NCBI GenBank assembly: GCA_014534235.1
Contig: JACVRW010000002.1
Coordinates: forward strand, 1 to 64,000
Direction: 5' to 3'
Length of the DNA: 64,000 nucleotides
Source of the DNA: Thermoleophilaceae bacterium
GTDB taxonomy: Bacteria; Actinomycetota; Thermoleophilia; Solirubrobacterales; Thermoleophilaceae
Below the pieces are notes generated by a model. The model searched no databases, was not told the DNA's origin, and saw only the letters and a list, made by a program, of their open reading frames with translations. Shown one piece after another: positions 51,791 through 61,022 of the stretch (position 1 is the stretch's first letter; every line of letters starts with the position of its first letter). A program made the position numbers and the translations under genes.

Positions 51791-53662
51791 ATGAAACGCT
51801 TCGAGACCAGCGTCGGCGAGGAGCCCAGCACCCTGCCGCTCGGCAGCTGTGACCCTAGCGAAGGGCCACCCGGCGCTGCGGGATCACGTCTGGCTCTCGG
51901 CCGGTACCGGCTGGATCGGCCCCTCGGCGCGGGCGGCTTCGGGGTGGTCTGGCTGGGCTGGGACGAGAGGCTCGAGCGCGAGGTCGCGGTCAAGGCAATT
52001 CCAAACGAGGGGCAGGCCGGCCAGCGCGTGGAGCGTGAGGCGAGGGCGGCTGCGCGCCTCAATCACCCGGGAATCGTCGGCATCTACGAGCTGGCCTCGG
52101 ATGCGCATGACGTCTATCTGGTCTCCGAGCTGGTTCGGGGCCGAACTCTGGCCGAGCTGGAGCGCGCGGGGGCGATCTCGGACCGCGACGTCGCCCGGAT
52201 CGGAGTGGCGCTCTGCGACGCGCTCGAGCACGCCCATGCCCGCGGCGTCATCCACCGCGACGTCAAGCCCCAGAACGTAATGGTGGTTGCAGACCCAGCC
52301 GCCGGGGCGGGATTCGCGAAGCTGACCGACTTCGGCGTTGCCCACATTCGCGCCGGGGAGACGCTGACGCGGACGGGCGACGTGGTGGGCACGCTCGCGT
52401 ACATGCCGCCGGAGCAGGCGGACGGGGAGCGCGTCACCCCCGCGTGCGACGTCTACTCCCTGGGACTCACGCTGTACGAGGCGTGGACAGGCACGAACCC
52501 GGTCCGCGCAAACGGGCCGGCGGCCACGGCTCGACGACTCGGGCGGCCCCTCCCTTCCCTGGCGGCCGCGCGGCGCGATCTCTCGCTCGAGCTGTGCGAC
52601 GGGATCGACGCGGCGCTCGATTCCGACCCGGCTCGCCGGCCGACCCTCGGGCGGTTGCGCGCCGCGCTCCGGGCCGCCGAGTCCGAGCTGGCCGATGAAG
52701 GCGGTCTCGCCGAGCCCGCCACGCGGCGGCGGGTCGGCCTGCCAAAGACCGAGCAGCGCGGCCTACTGCGGCGGCGCAGGGTCGCCGTGCCCGCCGGCGT
52801 CGCCGGGAGCGAGGACCCGTACCCCGCGCCGGCGGCCCCTCTGCGGCTCCTCCAGCGGATCGGCGCCGGAGCGCTGGGCGGCGCGCTCGTGCTGGCCGCG
52901 CTGAACGCGCTGGGGCCCGAGCCGCCGTTCTCGTCGCCCGCGGCGGCCGGCCTCGCCGCGCTTGCGATCTCGCTGATGCCGCGCATCGGCTGGCTCCTCG
53001 GGGTGGCCGGCGTATGCCTCTGGCTCGCGTCACCGGAGGCGGGTCGCCAGGGCACCGCCCTCGTGGTGGCCGCGGCCGCCGCGCCGGTGCCGTTCCTGTT
53101 GCCCAGGGCCGGCCTGCTCTGGTCGCTGCCGGTCCTGGCCCCGCTCCTCGGGACGATCGCACTCGCGCCGGCGTTCCTCGGCGTGGCCGCGCTGGCCGGG
53201 ACCTCGTGGCGGCGGACCGGGCTCGCGGCGGCCGGCTTGCTCTGGATCGCCGTGGCAGAGGCGCTCACCGGGGAGGCTCTGCTCTTCGGCTCGCCGACCG
53301 GGACGCTGCCCCGCGGAGCGTGGGAGGGATCGGTCACGGGCGCGGCCTCGAGTGCCCTCGAGCCGCTCCTGACGACGCCCGCGCTGGTGCTGCTGGCGGT
53401 CTGGGCGGCGTTCGCGGCAACGTTGCCGCTCGCGATCCACGGTCGCTGGATCACCCTCGACCTGATCGGCGCCGGACTGTGGACCGCGGGGTTCATCACA
53501 GCGCACTTTGCGGTCGGCGACATGCTGGCCGGCGACGTCCCGCTCGAGCAGGCCCGAGGAGCCGTGGCGGGCGCGGTGGGGGCGGCTCTCGTGGCGTTTT
53601 CGGTGTCCCGGGTGTCCGCGCCGGCGCAGGGGTGGCGGGCGCCGCGAGTCACGACCGCATAG
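51791..53662 (+). CDS. Serine/threonine kinase with multi-pass membrane C-terminus
   Basis: The 623-residue protein has a Hanks-type kinase domain at about residues 38-290: GAGGFGVVWLG (P-loop), VAVKAI (Lys), VIHRDVKPQN (catalytic loop), LTDFGVA and YMPPEQADG. The remaining 260 residues contain about eight membrane helices (about 355-600) instead of PASTA repeats. It opens the plus-strand signalling cluster and precedes fhaA by 16 nt. Its ATG is 148 nt from the divergent CARDB gene. Sensor input is probably membrane-embedded; ligand unknown. Confidence 0.85.
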   Translation: MKRFETSVGEEPSTLPLGSCDPSEGPPGAAGSRLALGRYRLDRPLGAGGFGVVWLGWDERLEREVAVKAIPNEGQAGQRVEREARAAARLNHPGIVGIYELASDAHDVYLVSELVRGRTLAELERAGAISDRDVARIGVALCDALEHAHARGVIHRDVKPQNVMVVADPAAGAGFAKLTDFGVAHIRAGETLTRTGDVVGTLAYMPPEQADGERVTPACDVYSLGLTLYEAWTGTNPVRANGPAATARRLGRPLPSLAAARRDLSLELCDGIDAALDSDPARRPTLGRLRAALRAAESELADEGGLAEPATRRRVGLPKTEQRGLLRRRRVAVPAGVAGSEDPYPAPAAPLRLLQRIGAGALGGALVLAALNALGPEPPFSSPAAAGLAALAISLMPRIGWLLGVAGVCLWLASPEAGRQGTALVVAAAAAPVPFLLPRAGLLWSLPVLAPLLGTIALAPAFLGVAALAGTSWRRTGLAAAGLLWIAVAEALTGEALLFGSPTGTLPRGAWEGSVTGAASSALEPLLTTPALVLLAVWAAFAATLPLAIHGRWITLDLIGAGLWTAGFITAHFAVGDMLAGDVPLEQARGAVAGAVGAALVAFSVSRVSAPAQGWRAPRVTTA

Positions 53663-53665
53663 GAC

Positions 53666-53671
53666 TACCCT
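53666..53671 (+). promoter_or_regulatory. Putative -10 box of fhaA (TACCCT), leaderless
   Basis: TACCCT ends 7 nt before the fhaA ATG and overlaps the 3' end region of the kinase gene, so fhaA and the genes after it may have their own promoter. Confidence 0.4.
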
Positions 53672-53678
53672 GCGAGCA

Positions 53679-54443
53679 ATGAGCATGCTGCGCAACCTGG
53701 AGGCAAAGCTCGGCGGCCTCGTCGAGGGTGCCTTCGGGCGCGCGTTCAAGACCAACGTGCAGCCGGTGGAGCTGGCAAACAAGCTCGCAAAGGAGATGGA
53801 GGACAACCAGATGGTCTCCGTCTCCCGCGTCTACGTCCCGAACCACTACCGGGTGTTCCTGTCGCCCGATGATCGCGCGCAGTTCTCGAGCTACGAGCCC
53901 GCGCTCCGGAAGGAGCTGTCGGACTACCTGCTGGAGCACGCCCGCCAGGAGGGATTCGCGCTCACGAGCCGGCCGCAGGTGGAGTTGCACACCGACGAGC
54001 GCCTCGAGCTCGGGGAGTTCGGGATCCAGGCACAGCTGCTCTCTCCGCCCGAGGAAGAGGAGCCGGGCGCGCGGGCGGAGGTTGCCCCGTCGGTCGGCGA
54101 CTTTGGGCACACCATGGTGTACTCGCCGGACCGCGAAGCCCGCCGGCTCGAGCCCGCCGTCGACCGGCGCCAAGCGTTCCTGGTCGGGGACGATCGCCGC
54201 AACCTCCTGACCGGCAACCGGACCGTCATCGGTCGTAGCCGCGATTGCGACGTCGTCATCCCGGATCCGAACGTGTCGCGCCGCCACGCCGAGGTGCGCC
54301 GCGGCGACGACGGCTGGTGGGTGGTCGATCTGGACTCCACGAACGGGGTGAAGGTGAATGGACGCCGTGTGGACGAGGCTTCGCTGCGGCCCGGCGATCG
54401 CATCAGAATCGGCGTGACGGATCTGACCTTCGAGCTCGAGTAG
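53679..54443 (+). CDS. fhaA: FhaA: DUF3662 and FHA domain protein
   Basis: The 254-residue protein has the N-terminal DUF3662 domain (LRNLEAKLGGLVEGAFGRAFKTNVQPVELANKLAKEME) and a C-terminal FHA domain (NRTVIGRSRDCDVVIPDPNVSRRHAEVRR, DLDSTNGVKVNG) that binds phosphothreonine. In mycobacteria FhaA docks to phosphorylated PknB targets such as MurJ (MviN). The long linker of mycobacterial FhaA is mostly missing here. It lies 7 nt before fhaB. Confidence 0.93.
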   Translation: MSMLRNLEAKLGGLVEGAFGRAFKTNVQPVELANKLAKEMEDNQMVSVSRVYVPNHYRVFLSPDDRAQFSSYEPALRKELSDYLLEHARQEGFALTSRPQVELHTDERLELGEFGIQAQLLSPPEEEEPGARAEVAPSVGDFGHTMVYSPDREARRLEPAVDRRQAFLVGDDRRNLLTGNRTVIGRSRDCDVVIPDPNVSRRHAEVRRGDDGWWVVDLDSTNGVKVNGRRVDEASLRPGDRIRIGVTDLTFELE

Positions 54444-54450
54444 GCACCGC

Positions 54451-54933
54451 GTGGACGAGCCGCTCGCGGTCGCGCTCAAGTTCGGCTTCCTCGCCGTCCT
54501 CTACCTCTTCCTCCTCTGGGTCGCGCGCAGCGCGATGCGCGACCTGCGCCGGTACGAGGCTGGGTCGCCGGCGGCGGAGCCGGTCGAGGCGCCAAACCCG
54601 GCGAGGGGCCGCAACGGGGGTCCCGACCCGCGCGCGGGAGCACGGCCACGGCTCGAGGTGGTCGCCGCGTTGGGCCGCGACCCCGGAACGACGTTCGACG
54701 TGAGCGAGGGCGCGACCCTTGGCCGCTCGAACGGGGCGGACATCAGGATCGACGATCCCTACGCGTCGTCCGCCCACGCGCGAATCTTCGCGCGAGGGGG
54801 CTTCATGTACGTGGAGGACATGGGTTCGACGAACGGCACCTACCTGAACGGGCGACAGCTGCGGGAACCCGAGCGTCTGAAGAGAGCGGACGTGATCCGG
54901 ATCGGCGACAGCGAGTATCGCTACGAGGAGTAG
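54451..54933 (+). CDS. fhaB: FhaB (FipA-like) membrane FHA protein
   Basis: The 160-residue protein has an N-terminal membrane helix (LKFGFLAVLYLFLLWVARSAM), a Pro/Gly-rich linker and a C-terminal FHA domain (ATLGRSNGADIRIDDPYASSAHARIF, DMGSTNGTYLNGRQL). It matches mycobacterial FhaB, which links kinase signals to FtsZ/division. GTG 54451 is the start. It lies 2 nt before pstP. Confidence 0.92.
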   Translation: MDEPLAVALKFGFLAVLYLFLLWVARSAMRDLRRYEAGSPAAEPVEAPNPARGRNGGPDPRAGARPRLEVVAALGRDPGTTFDVSEGATLGRSNGADIRIDDPYASSAHARIFARGGFMYVEDMGSTNGTYLNGRQLREPERLKRADVIRIGDSEYRYEE

Positions 54934-54935
54934 CC

Positions 54936-56204
54936 GTGCTGCGGATCGTCGAGCAGGCGTGGAGGAGCGACGTGGGGCGCCAGCGCGACGTGAACGAGGA
55001 CGATCTCGTCGTTCGTGCGCCGTTCTTCGCGGTCGCCGACGGCATGGGCGGCGCCAAGGCCGGCGAGGTCGCCTCGGCGATCGCCACCCGCGCGTTCGAC
55101 GGCGAGGCCGACTCTGGCGAGCCCGCCCAGGCGCAGCTGACCCGCATCCTGCGCGAGGCGAACCGGCGGATCTACGAGCTGGCCGTGAGGGACGCGTCCC
55201 GCCGCGGGATGGGCACGACCCTGACTGCCGCCAAGGTCCACGGGGATGAGATCACCCTCGCCCACGTGGGCGACAGCCGCGCCTACGTCCTCCGCCGCGG
55301 CGAGCTCGAGCAGCTGACCACCGACCACTCGCTCGTAGCCGAGCTCGAGCGCAGCGGCCAGATCTCCCCCGAGGCGGCCGAGCATCATCCGCAGCGCTCG
55401 ATCATCACGCGAGCACTGGGCCCGGAGCCGGACGTCGAGGTGGACACGTACACCGTCGCCGGCCGCGACGGCGACGTGTTCCTGCTCTGCTCCGACGGGC
55501 TCACGTCGATGGTCTCGGATGAGGAGGTCGCCTCCATCCTCCGCTCGGTCGACTCGCTCGAGGACACCGCCGAGGCGCTCGTACGGGCCGCGAACCAGGG
55601 CGGGGGTAGGGACAACATCACCGTCGTGCTCTTCCGGTTGGGGGCGGACGTGACGGCGGGCGCCGACGACGCCGAGACGATGGCCGGTGGCCTCCGAGCA
55701 GAGGACGTGCGGGCGGCCGCCGCCGACGCGCCGACTCCCGCTCGGGCCGGCGTGGCGGGCTCACCGGTGGCCTCTGGATTGCGTGACGGCCCGGCCGACG
55801 CCACGGCCGTGAGAGGAGCCGAGCGGCGCTCCGCGCGCGCTCCTCGGCGCCGTCGGCGCCGCGTCCGAGCGGCGGCCCGGGTCGTCGTCGGGCTCGGCCT
55901 GGTGGCGGCCGCGATCGGCGGCCTCTACGCCCTCAGCCGGCACGTCTACTTCGTGGGCACGAACGACGCCGGTCTCGTCACGCTCTACCGCGGGCTCCCC
56001 TACGAGCTGCCGTTCGGCGTGGACCTCTATCGGGAGGAGTACGCAAGCGGCGTTCCAGCCAGGGCGATCCCGGCGAGCCGCCGCGAGCACGTCCTCGACC
56101 ACGAGTGGCGGAGCCGCGAGGATGCCGCCGACCTGGTTCGAGCCCTCGAGCGGGGTGAGCTCGACGGAGGGGCCGGCTCCCGGACGCGCGAGGCGTCGCC
56201 CTGA
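54936..56204 (+). CDS. pstP: PP2C-family Ser/Thr phosphatase PstP
   Basis: The 422-residue membrane phosphatase reverses kinase action in this cluster. The catalytic domain (about residues 1-240) has all metal-site motifs: RQRDVNEDDL, FAVADGMGGAKAGEVAS, AHVGDSRAYVLRRGEL, LLCSDGLTSMV and GGGRDNITVVLF. A basic linker leads to one membrane helix (about 312-335) and a small extracytoplasmic domain of about 90 residues. Its stop overlaps the ftsW/rodA start by one base. Confidence 0.94.
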   Translation: MLRIVEQAWRSDVGRQRDVNEDDLVVRAPFFAVADGMGGAKAGEVASAIATRAFDGEADSGEPAQAQLTRILREANRRIYELAVRDASRRGMGTTLTAAKVHGDEITLAHVGDSRAYVLRRGELEQLTTDHSLVAELERSGQISPEAAEHHPQRSIITRALGPEPDVEVDTYTVAGRDGDVFLLCSDGLTSMVSDEEVASILRSVDSLEDTAEALVRAANQGGGRDNITVVLFRLGADVTAGADDAETMAGGLRAEDVRAAAADAPTPARAGVAGSPVASGLRDGPADATAVRGAERRSARAPRRRRRRVRAAARVVVGLGLVAAAIGGLYALSRHVYFVGTNDAGLVTLYRGLPYELPFGVDLYREEYASGVPARAIPASRREHVLDHEWRSREDAADLVRALERGELDGGAGSRTREASP

Positions 56205-57646
56205 TGTCCGCGCGCACCCGCGAGCTGTTCGGTCTCCTGCCCGTCTCGCTGCTCGTCGCCGCCGGGTTCGCGGCCGTGCTTGCCACTCGGACACAGGACG
56301 TGTCGAACGCCACGCTCACCTACGGCGCGGTGTTCCTTGCGCTGTGCGTGTTCGCCCATCTCTTCATCCGCGCACGGCTGCCGGATGCCGACCCGTACAT
56401 GTTCCCGCTCGCGGCGCTGCTGGCCGCGGTCGGGCTCGTGCTGATCTATCGGATCGACGCCGACCTCGCCCGCGAGCAGGCACAGTGGTTCGTGGTCGGC
56501 CTCCTGTTCTTCTGCGGCACGATCCTGCTGCTCCGCGACCACCACGTCCTCGAGCGCTACCGATACACGATCGCGGCCGCTTCGATCGCACTGCTAGCGA
56601 TGCCGCGCCTGCCGGGCATCGGGGCGCAGGTAAACGGGGCCTTCCTCGCCATCAAGCTCGGGCCGATCCAGTTCCAGCCGGCCGAGTTCGCGAAGCTCGG
56701 GATCATCATCTTCCTCGCGAGCTACCTGCGCGAGACGGGCGACATCCTGGTCCGGCCCCGGCTGCGCCCGCTCCGGTTCCAGCGCGGGCTGCTGCTCTAC
56801 GGCCTGCCCGCCGCGCTCACGGTGGTCGCCATCCTCGTGCTCGAGCTCGGCGTGGCCGGCTCGGTGCTCCTTGCGGCGTTCGTGGCCTCGCTCGTGGCGG
56901 TGCTCCGCGAGCGCCCGTCTCCGAAGCACTTCGGGCCGCTGCTCCTCGTATGGGGGCTCGCCATGCTGATGCTGATCGTCATTCGCGACCTCGGGAGCTC
57001 GCTGATGTTCTTCGGCGGGTTCCTCGCCTTGCTCTACGCGGCCACCGGTCGGCTGTCGCTCGTGGCGGCGGGGACCACGATGTTCCTCGGCGGCTCCGTG
57101 ATCGTCGCGAGCAACGTCGCCCACGTGAAGGAGCGGGTGGACGTCTGGCTCGATCCCTTCAAGCGGGGGGTGGTCGACAGGGAGGGCTATCAGATCGCCC
57201 AGTCCCTGTTCGCGCAGGCGGACGGTGGGCTGTTCGGCCAGGGGTTCGGGCAGGCGCTCCTCGAGCTGCCCGGGGGCGGGACGATCCTTCCCACTCCCCA
57301 GACCGACCTCATCTACGCCGTGCTTACGAACGAGGCGGGCCTCTTCGGCGCGGTCGGCGTGATCGGCGCCTACCTCTTGTTCGCCTTTCGCGGGTTCAAG
57401 ACCGCGATGCTCGCCCGCGACGGCTTCTCGAAGCTGCTGACGGTGGGGCTGACCGCCGTGTTCGCGCTGCAGGTGTTCGTGATCGTGGGCGGTGTTACGC
57501 GGGTTATCCCGCTGACCGGCGTCACGCTCCCGTTCGTCTCCTACGGAGGCAGCTCGATCGTCGCGAACATGGTGCTGCTGGCGCTCATCCTGATCGTCTC
57601 GGACCATGCGCGCTCCGAGCGGATCAGACGGGGAGGACTGGTATAG
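56204..57646 (+). CDS. FtsW/RodA/SpoVE-family peptidoglycan polymerase
   Basis: SEDS-family glycosyltransferase (480 residues) with about twelve membrane helices that polymerises lipid II with the partner PBP. Motifs: the large extracellular region after GFLAIKLGPIQFQPAEFAKLGIIIFLA (conserved Pro-Glu-Phe-Ala), FGQGFGQALLELPGGGTILPTPQTDLIYAVLTNEAGLFG, and the final ITGVTLPFVSYGGSSIV-type sequence. In mycobacteria the copy at this locus is RodA; family level cannot be decided. It is 5 nt before pbpA. Confidence 0.92.
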   Translation: MSARTRELFGLLPVSLLVAAGFAAVLATRTQDVSNATLTYGAVFLALCVFAHLFIRARLPDADPYMFPLAALLAAVGLVLIYRIDADLAREQAQWFVVGLLFFCGTILLLRDHHVLERYRYTIAAASIALLAMPRLPGIGAQVNGAFLAIKLGPIQFQPAEFAKLGIIIFLASYLRETGDILVRPRLRPLRFQRGLLLYGLPAALTVVAILVLELGVAGSVLLAAFVASLVAVLRERPSPKHFGPLLLVWGLAMLMLIVIRDLGSSLMFFGGFLALLYAATGRLSLVAAGTTMFLGGSVIVASNVAHVKERVDVWLDPFKRGVVDREGYQIAQSLFAQADGGLFGQGFGQALLELPGGGTILPTPQTDLIYAVLTNEAGLFGAVGVIGAYLLFAFRGFKTAMLARDGFSKLLTVGLTAVFALQVFVIVGGVTRVIPLTGVTLPFVSYGGSSIVANMVLLALILIVSDHARSERIRRGGLV

Positions 57647-57651
57647 GGCCG

Positions 57652-59103
57652 ATGAACCGCCAGATCGCACAGCTGTTCGCGCTCACGGCCGTGCTGTTCG
57701 GTGTCCTCGTCGTCTTCACCTCGCGCTGGACCGTGTTCGAGGCGCAGTCGCTCGACGACAACGCCGCGAACCGCCGCCCGCTGATCGAGGAGCAGAAGAC
57801 CCCGCGCGGGCTGATATACGCGCGCAACGGCCGGACGGTGCTGGCGGACAACCGCGCGTCCGGCCGCGGCGAGGACCGGATCTTCACGCGGGTCTATCCG
57901 ACGGGCGGGCTGTTCGCGCATCCGATCGGGTATTCGTTCATTCGCAACGGCCGGCGGAGCCTCGAGCTGTCTCGAAACGATGACCTCGCCGGCGAGGAGG
58001 ACGAGTTCGAGACGATCCTCTCCGAGCTTGAGGATCGAACGCGCGAGGGGTTTGACGTCGTCACGAACCTCGACGTGGCGGCGACGCAGGCCGCGGTGCG
58101 CGGGCTCGGCGGGCGCAAGGGCGCGGTCGTGGCGGTCGAGCCGCAGACCGGCAAGGTCCGGGTGATGGTCTCGATCCCGGAGTACGACCCGAATGAGGTT
58201 CCCTTCGGCCTTCGCCGGATCGAGGCCGATCCAAACCAGCCGCTCCTGAACCGCACGACCCAGGAGCTCTACCCGCCCGGCTCCACTTTCAAGGTGGTCA
58301 CGGCGGCGGCGGCACTCGACACCGGGAAGCTGACCCCAACGACCGTCATCGACGGGTCCTCGCCCAAGATCATCAGCGGGATCCCGCTCCAGAACGCGGG
58401 CGGCCAGAGCTTCGGTCCGATCAGCTTCACGGATGCGCTGACGAACTCCGTCAACACGGTGTTCGCCCAGGTCGGGCTGCGGGTCGGGCGAGGGACGCTC
58501 GTCGACTACATGAAGCGCTTCGGCTTTTACGCGGATCCCCAGCTCGACTATCCCGGCTTTCAGATGGTCCCGAGCGGGATCCTGAACGGCGACGGCGACT
58601 ACGTTGAGGACGGGTTCGACCTCGGTCGGGTGGCGATCGGGCAGGGGGGCCTCGAGGGAGAGATCCGTGCCAGCCCGCTGCAGATGGCGCTGGTGGCGGC
58701 CGCGATCGCCAACCGCGGCCGGCTGATGAAGCCGCGGCTGACGGACCGCGTCCTTCGCCCGGACGGGCGGATTAAGGAGCGCGTGGAGCCGGACCTCCAG
58801 TCACAAGTCATGAAGCCGGAGACCGCGGAGCAGCTCGCGCAGATGATGAGCCGGGTGGTGGAGGAGGGAACCGGGACCGCCGCCGCCCTGGCGGGTATCA
58901 GGGTGGCGGGTAAGACCGGGACGGCCGAGCTGGGGGCCGCCGCCGAGTTCACGCAGCCGTGGTTCATCGCCTTCGCTCCGGTGGAGGACCCGCAAGTGGC
59001 GATCGCCGTGACCGTCGAGCGGCAGCCGCCCGGCTCGGCCGGAGGCACCGTCGCGGCGCCGATCGCGAGGAGCGTGCTCGAGACGCTTCTCGGTCGTGGA
59101 TGA
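57652..59103 (+). CDS. pbpA: Class B penicillin-binding protein (PbpA-like transpeptidase)
   Basis: The 483-residue transpeptidase has an N-terminal anchor (residues 7-24), a PBP dimerisation region, and the transpeptidase domain with the active-site Ser in PGSTFKVV (SxxK), the SVN triad member in LTNSVNTVF, and KTGTAEL (KTG). It matches mycobacterial PbpA, the RodA partner. The stop overlaps the kinase start (ATGA). Cross-links peptidoglycan during growth or division. Confidence 0.94.
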   Translation: MNRQIAQLFALTAVLFGVLVVFTSRWTVFEAQSLDDNAANRRPLIEEQKTPRGLIYARNGRTVLADNRASGRGEDRIFTRVYPTGGLFAHPIGYSFIRNGRRSLELSRNDDLAGEEDEFETILSELEDRTREGFDVVTNLDVAATQAAVRGLGGRKGAVVAVEPQTGKVRVMVSIPEYDPNEVPFGLRRIEADPNQPLLNRTTQELYPPGSTFKVVTAAAALDTGKLTPTTVIDGSSPKIISGIPLQNAGGQSFGPISFTDALTNSVNTVFAQVGLRVGRGTLVDYMKRFGFYADPQLDYPGFQMVPSGILNGDGDYVEDGFDLGRVAIGQGGLEGEIRASPLQMALVAAAIANRGRLMKPRLTDRVLRPDGRIKERVEPDLQSQVMKPETAEQLAQMMSRVVEEGTGTAAALAGIRVAGKTGTAELGAAAEFTQPWFIAFAPVEDPQVAIAVTVERQPPGSAGGTVAAPIARSVLETLLGRG

Positions 59104-61022
59104 CCGAGGTCGCCGACAACACGCTGGTCGACGGCCGCTACCGGATCGTCCGCCGGATCGGCTCGGGTGGCATGGCTGACGTGTACTGCGCCGAGGACAC
59201 GCACCTCGGCCGCGAGGTGGCGCTCAAGGTGCTGCACCGGCGCTTCGCGCAGGACCAGGAGTTCGTCGAGCGCTTCCGTCGCGAGGCGAAGTCGGCCGCC
59301 GGACTCAGCCACCCCAACGTCGTCGGGGTTTTCGATCGCGGCGAGTACGACGGCACCTACTACATCGCGATGGAGCACCTGTCGGGGCGGACGCTCAAGG
59401 ACATCGTGGAGACGGAGGCTCCACTCGCCCCGGAGCGCGCCATCGACCTGGCCGAGCAGGTGTTGCACGCGGCGGGCTTCGCCCACCGCCACGGTGTCAT
59501 CCACCGCGACTTCAAGCCGCACAACGTGATCGTCGACGACCGCGGCCACGCCAAGGTCACCGACTTCGGCATCGCCCGCGCCGGCGCCTCGGAGATGACC
59601 GAGACGGGCTCGATCATGGGCACGGCGCAATACCTCTCCCCGGAGCAGGCGCAGGGGCACGCGGTCACCGCGGCGTCCGACCTCTACGCGATCGGCGTGA
59701 TGCTGTACGAGATGCTCACCGGGCGGCTGCCGTTCGAGGGTGACAGCGCCGTCTCGCTGGCGCTCAAGCATCTGTCGGAGCTCCCGGTACCGATCTCGCA
59801 GCTGCGCCCGGACGTGCATCCGGCGCTCGAGGCGGTGGTGATGGCCGCGCTCGCCAAGGACCCGGCCCAGCGCTGGGAGTCGGCCGAGGACTTCGAGCGG
59901 GCGCTCGAAGTGGCGCGCGAGCAGATCCAGTCCGGCACGGACGGTGGTCAGGATCCGGTCGCATTCGCGCCGATCGCCGCTCCGCCGCCGCCCGCCGCCC
60001 CGAGCCACGCGGGTGACGGGACTATCGCTCCCGTGGCCGAGCCGGAGCGGCGGCGGCGTCGCTGGCCGTGGTTCACGCTCGGGTTGCTCCTGCTCATGGC
60101 GGCCGGCGTGCTCGCCTACCTCGCGCTGACGGGAGCGTTCGCCCCGGACAAGGCCCAGGTTCCGCGGGTGACCGGCGAACAGCTGCTCCGGGCGCGCGTA
60201 ATGCTCGAGCGCGCGGGCTTCCAGGTGAGAGAGACACGGGTCCGTAGCCGCCGGCCGTTCGACCAGGTGATCGATCAGGACCCGAATGCCGGCGAGGAGG
60301 CCGAGGAGGGCTCGATCGTCACGCTCGTGGTCTCAAACGGCCCAGGCGAGGTGCTCGTGCCGAGGGTGTCGGGCTTGCCGCAGAGGCAGGCCATCGACGA
60401 GATGGAGGACGCAGGTCTGCGAGTGAACCTCGAGCGCGAGAACTCGGACGAGATCGCCGCCGGCTACGCGATCCGCACGGTGCCTCGCGCCGGCGTCGAG
60501 GTCGAGCGCGGCACCCGGATCACGCTGTTCGTCAGTGAGGGACCGGAGCAGGTCGCGGTCCCGGACGTGATCGGGCTCTCGAGCGAGTCGGCCCAGTTGC
60601 GCCTGCAGGCCGAGGGCCTCCCTGCGGCCGTTCAGGAGCAGGAGTCCGAGGAGGCCGAAGGCACGGTGATCGCCCAGACGCCGGGCGGCGGCGCGCAGGT
60701 CGACATCGGGACGACCGTGACGATCACCGTCTCGATCGGCATCCAGCGGGTCGGCGTGCCGGGTGTGATCGGGCTGACCCCGGGCGCCGCGGAGGCCGAG
60801 ATCGGTGCGGCCGGCCTCAGCGCGGTCCGCACCGAGCGCAATGTCAGGGACCCGGCACAGGAGGGTGTGGTGATCGCCCAGCGCCCGGGCGCCGGCGTCG
60901 AGCTCGAGCCGGGCGGCCAGGTCGTGATCGTCGTCGGCGTGCTTCAGCCGGAGGAGGAGATCCGGCCGCTCGAGCCGGAGAATCAGCCCGAGGAGCAGCA
61001 GGAGGAGCCCGAGGCGCCGTGA
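59100..61022 (+). CDS. pknB: PknB-type Ser/Thr kinase with PASTA repeats
   Basis: The 640-residue membrane kinase has a cytoplasmic Hanks-type domain (residues 10-275: GSGGMADVYCAED, VALKVL, VIHRDFKPHN, VTDFGIARAG, YLSPEQAQG), a Pro-rich juxtamembrane linker, one membrane helix near residue 345 and four extracytoplasmic PASTA repeats (about 370-635) with phrases like VPRVTGEQLLRARVMLERAGF and VTIxVS. PASTA units sense muropeptides or lipid II. The catalytic loop has Phe where most kinases have Val/Leu (HRDFKPHN). Stop overlaps the ddl start (GTGA). Confidence 0.95.
   Translation: MTEVADNTLVDGRYRIVRRIGSGGMADVYCAEDTHLGREVALKVLHRRFAQDQEFVERFRREAKSAAGLSHPNVVGVFDRGEYDGTYYIAMEHLSGRTLKDIVETEAPLAPERAIDLAEQVLHAAGFAHRHGVIHRDFKPHNVIVDDRGHAKVTDFGIARAGASEMTETGSIMGTAQYLSPEQAQGHAVTAASDLYAIGVMLYEMLTGRLPFEGDSAVSLALKHLSELPVPISQLRPDVHPALEAVVMAALAKDPAQRWESAEDFERALEVAREQIQSGTDGGQDPVAFAPIAAPPPPAAPSHAGDGTIAPVAEPERRRRRWPWFTLGLLLLMAAGVLAYLALTGAFAPDKAQVPRVTGEQLLRARVMLERAGFQVRETRVRSRRPFDQVIDQDPNAGEEAEEGSIVTLVVSNGPGEVLVPRVSGLPQRQAIDEMEDAGLRVNLERENSDEIAAGYAIRTVPRAGVEVERGTRITLFVSEGPEQVAVPDVIGLSSESAQLRLQAEGLPAAVQEQESEEAEGTVIAQTPGGGAQVDIGTTVTITVSIGIQRVGVPGVIGLTPGAAEAEIGAAGLSAVRTERNVRDPAQEGVVIAQRPGAGVELEPGGQVVIVVGVLQPEEEIRPLEPENQPEEQQEEPEAP

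Noticed and set aside
56122..59103. 993-codon open frame containing pbpA
   Set aside because: The first 510 codons are an out-of-frame shadow of ftsW/rodA; the anchor helix and normal length start at ATG 57652.
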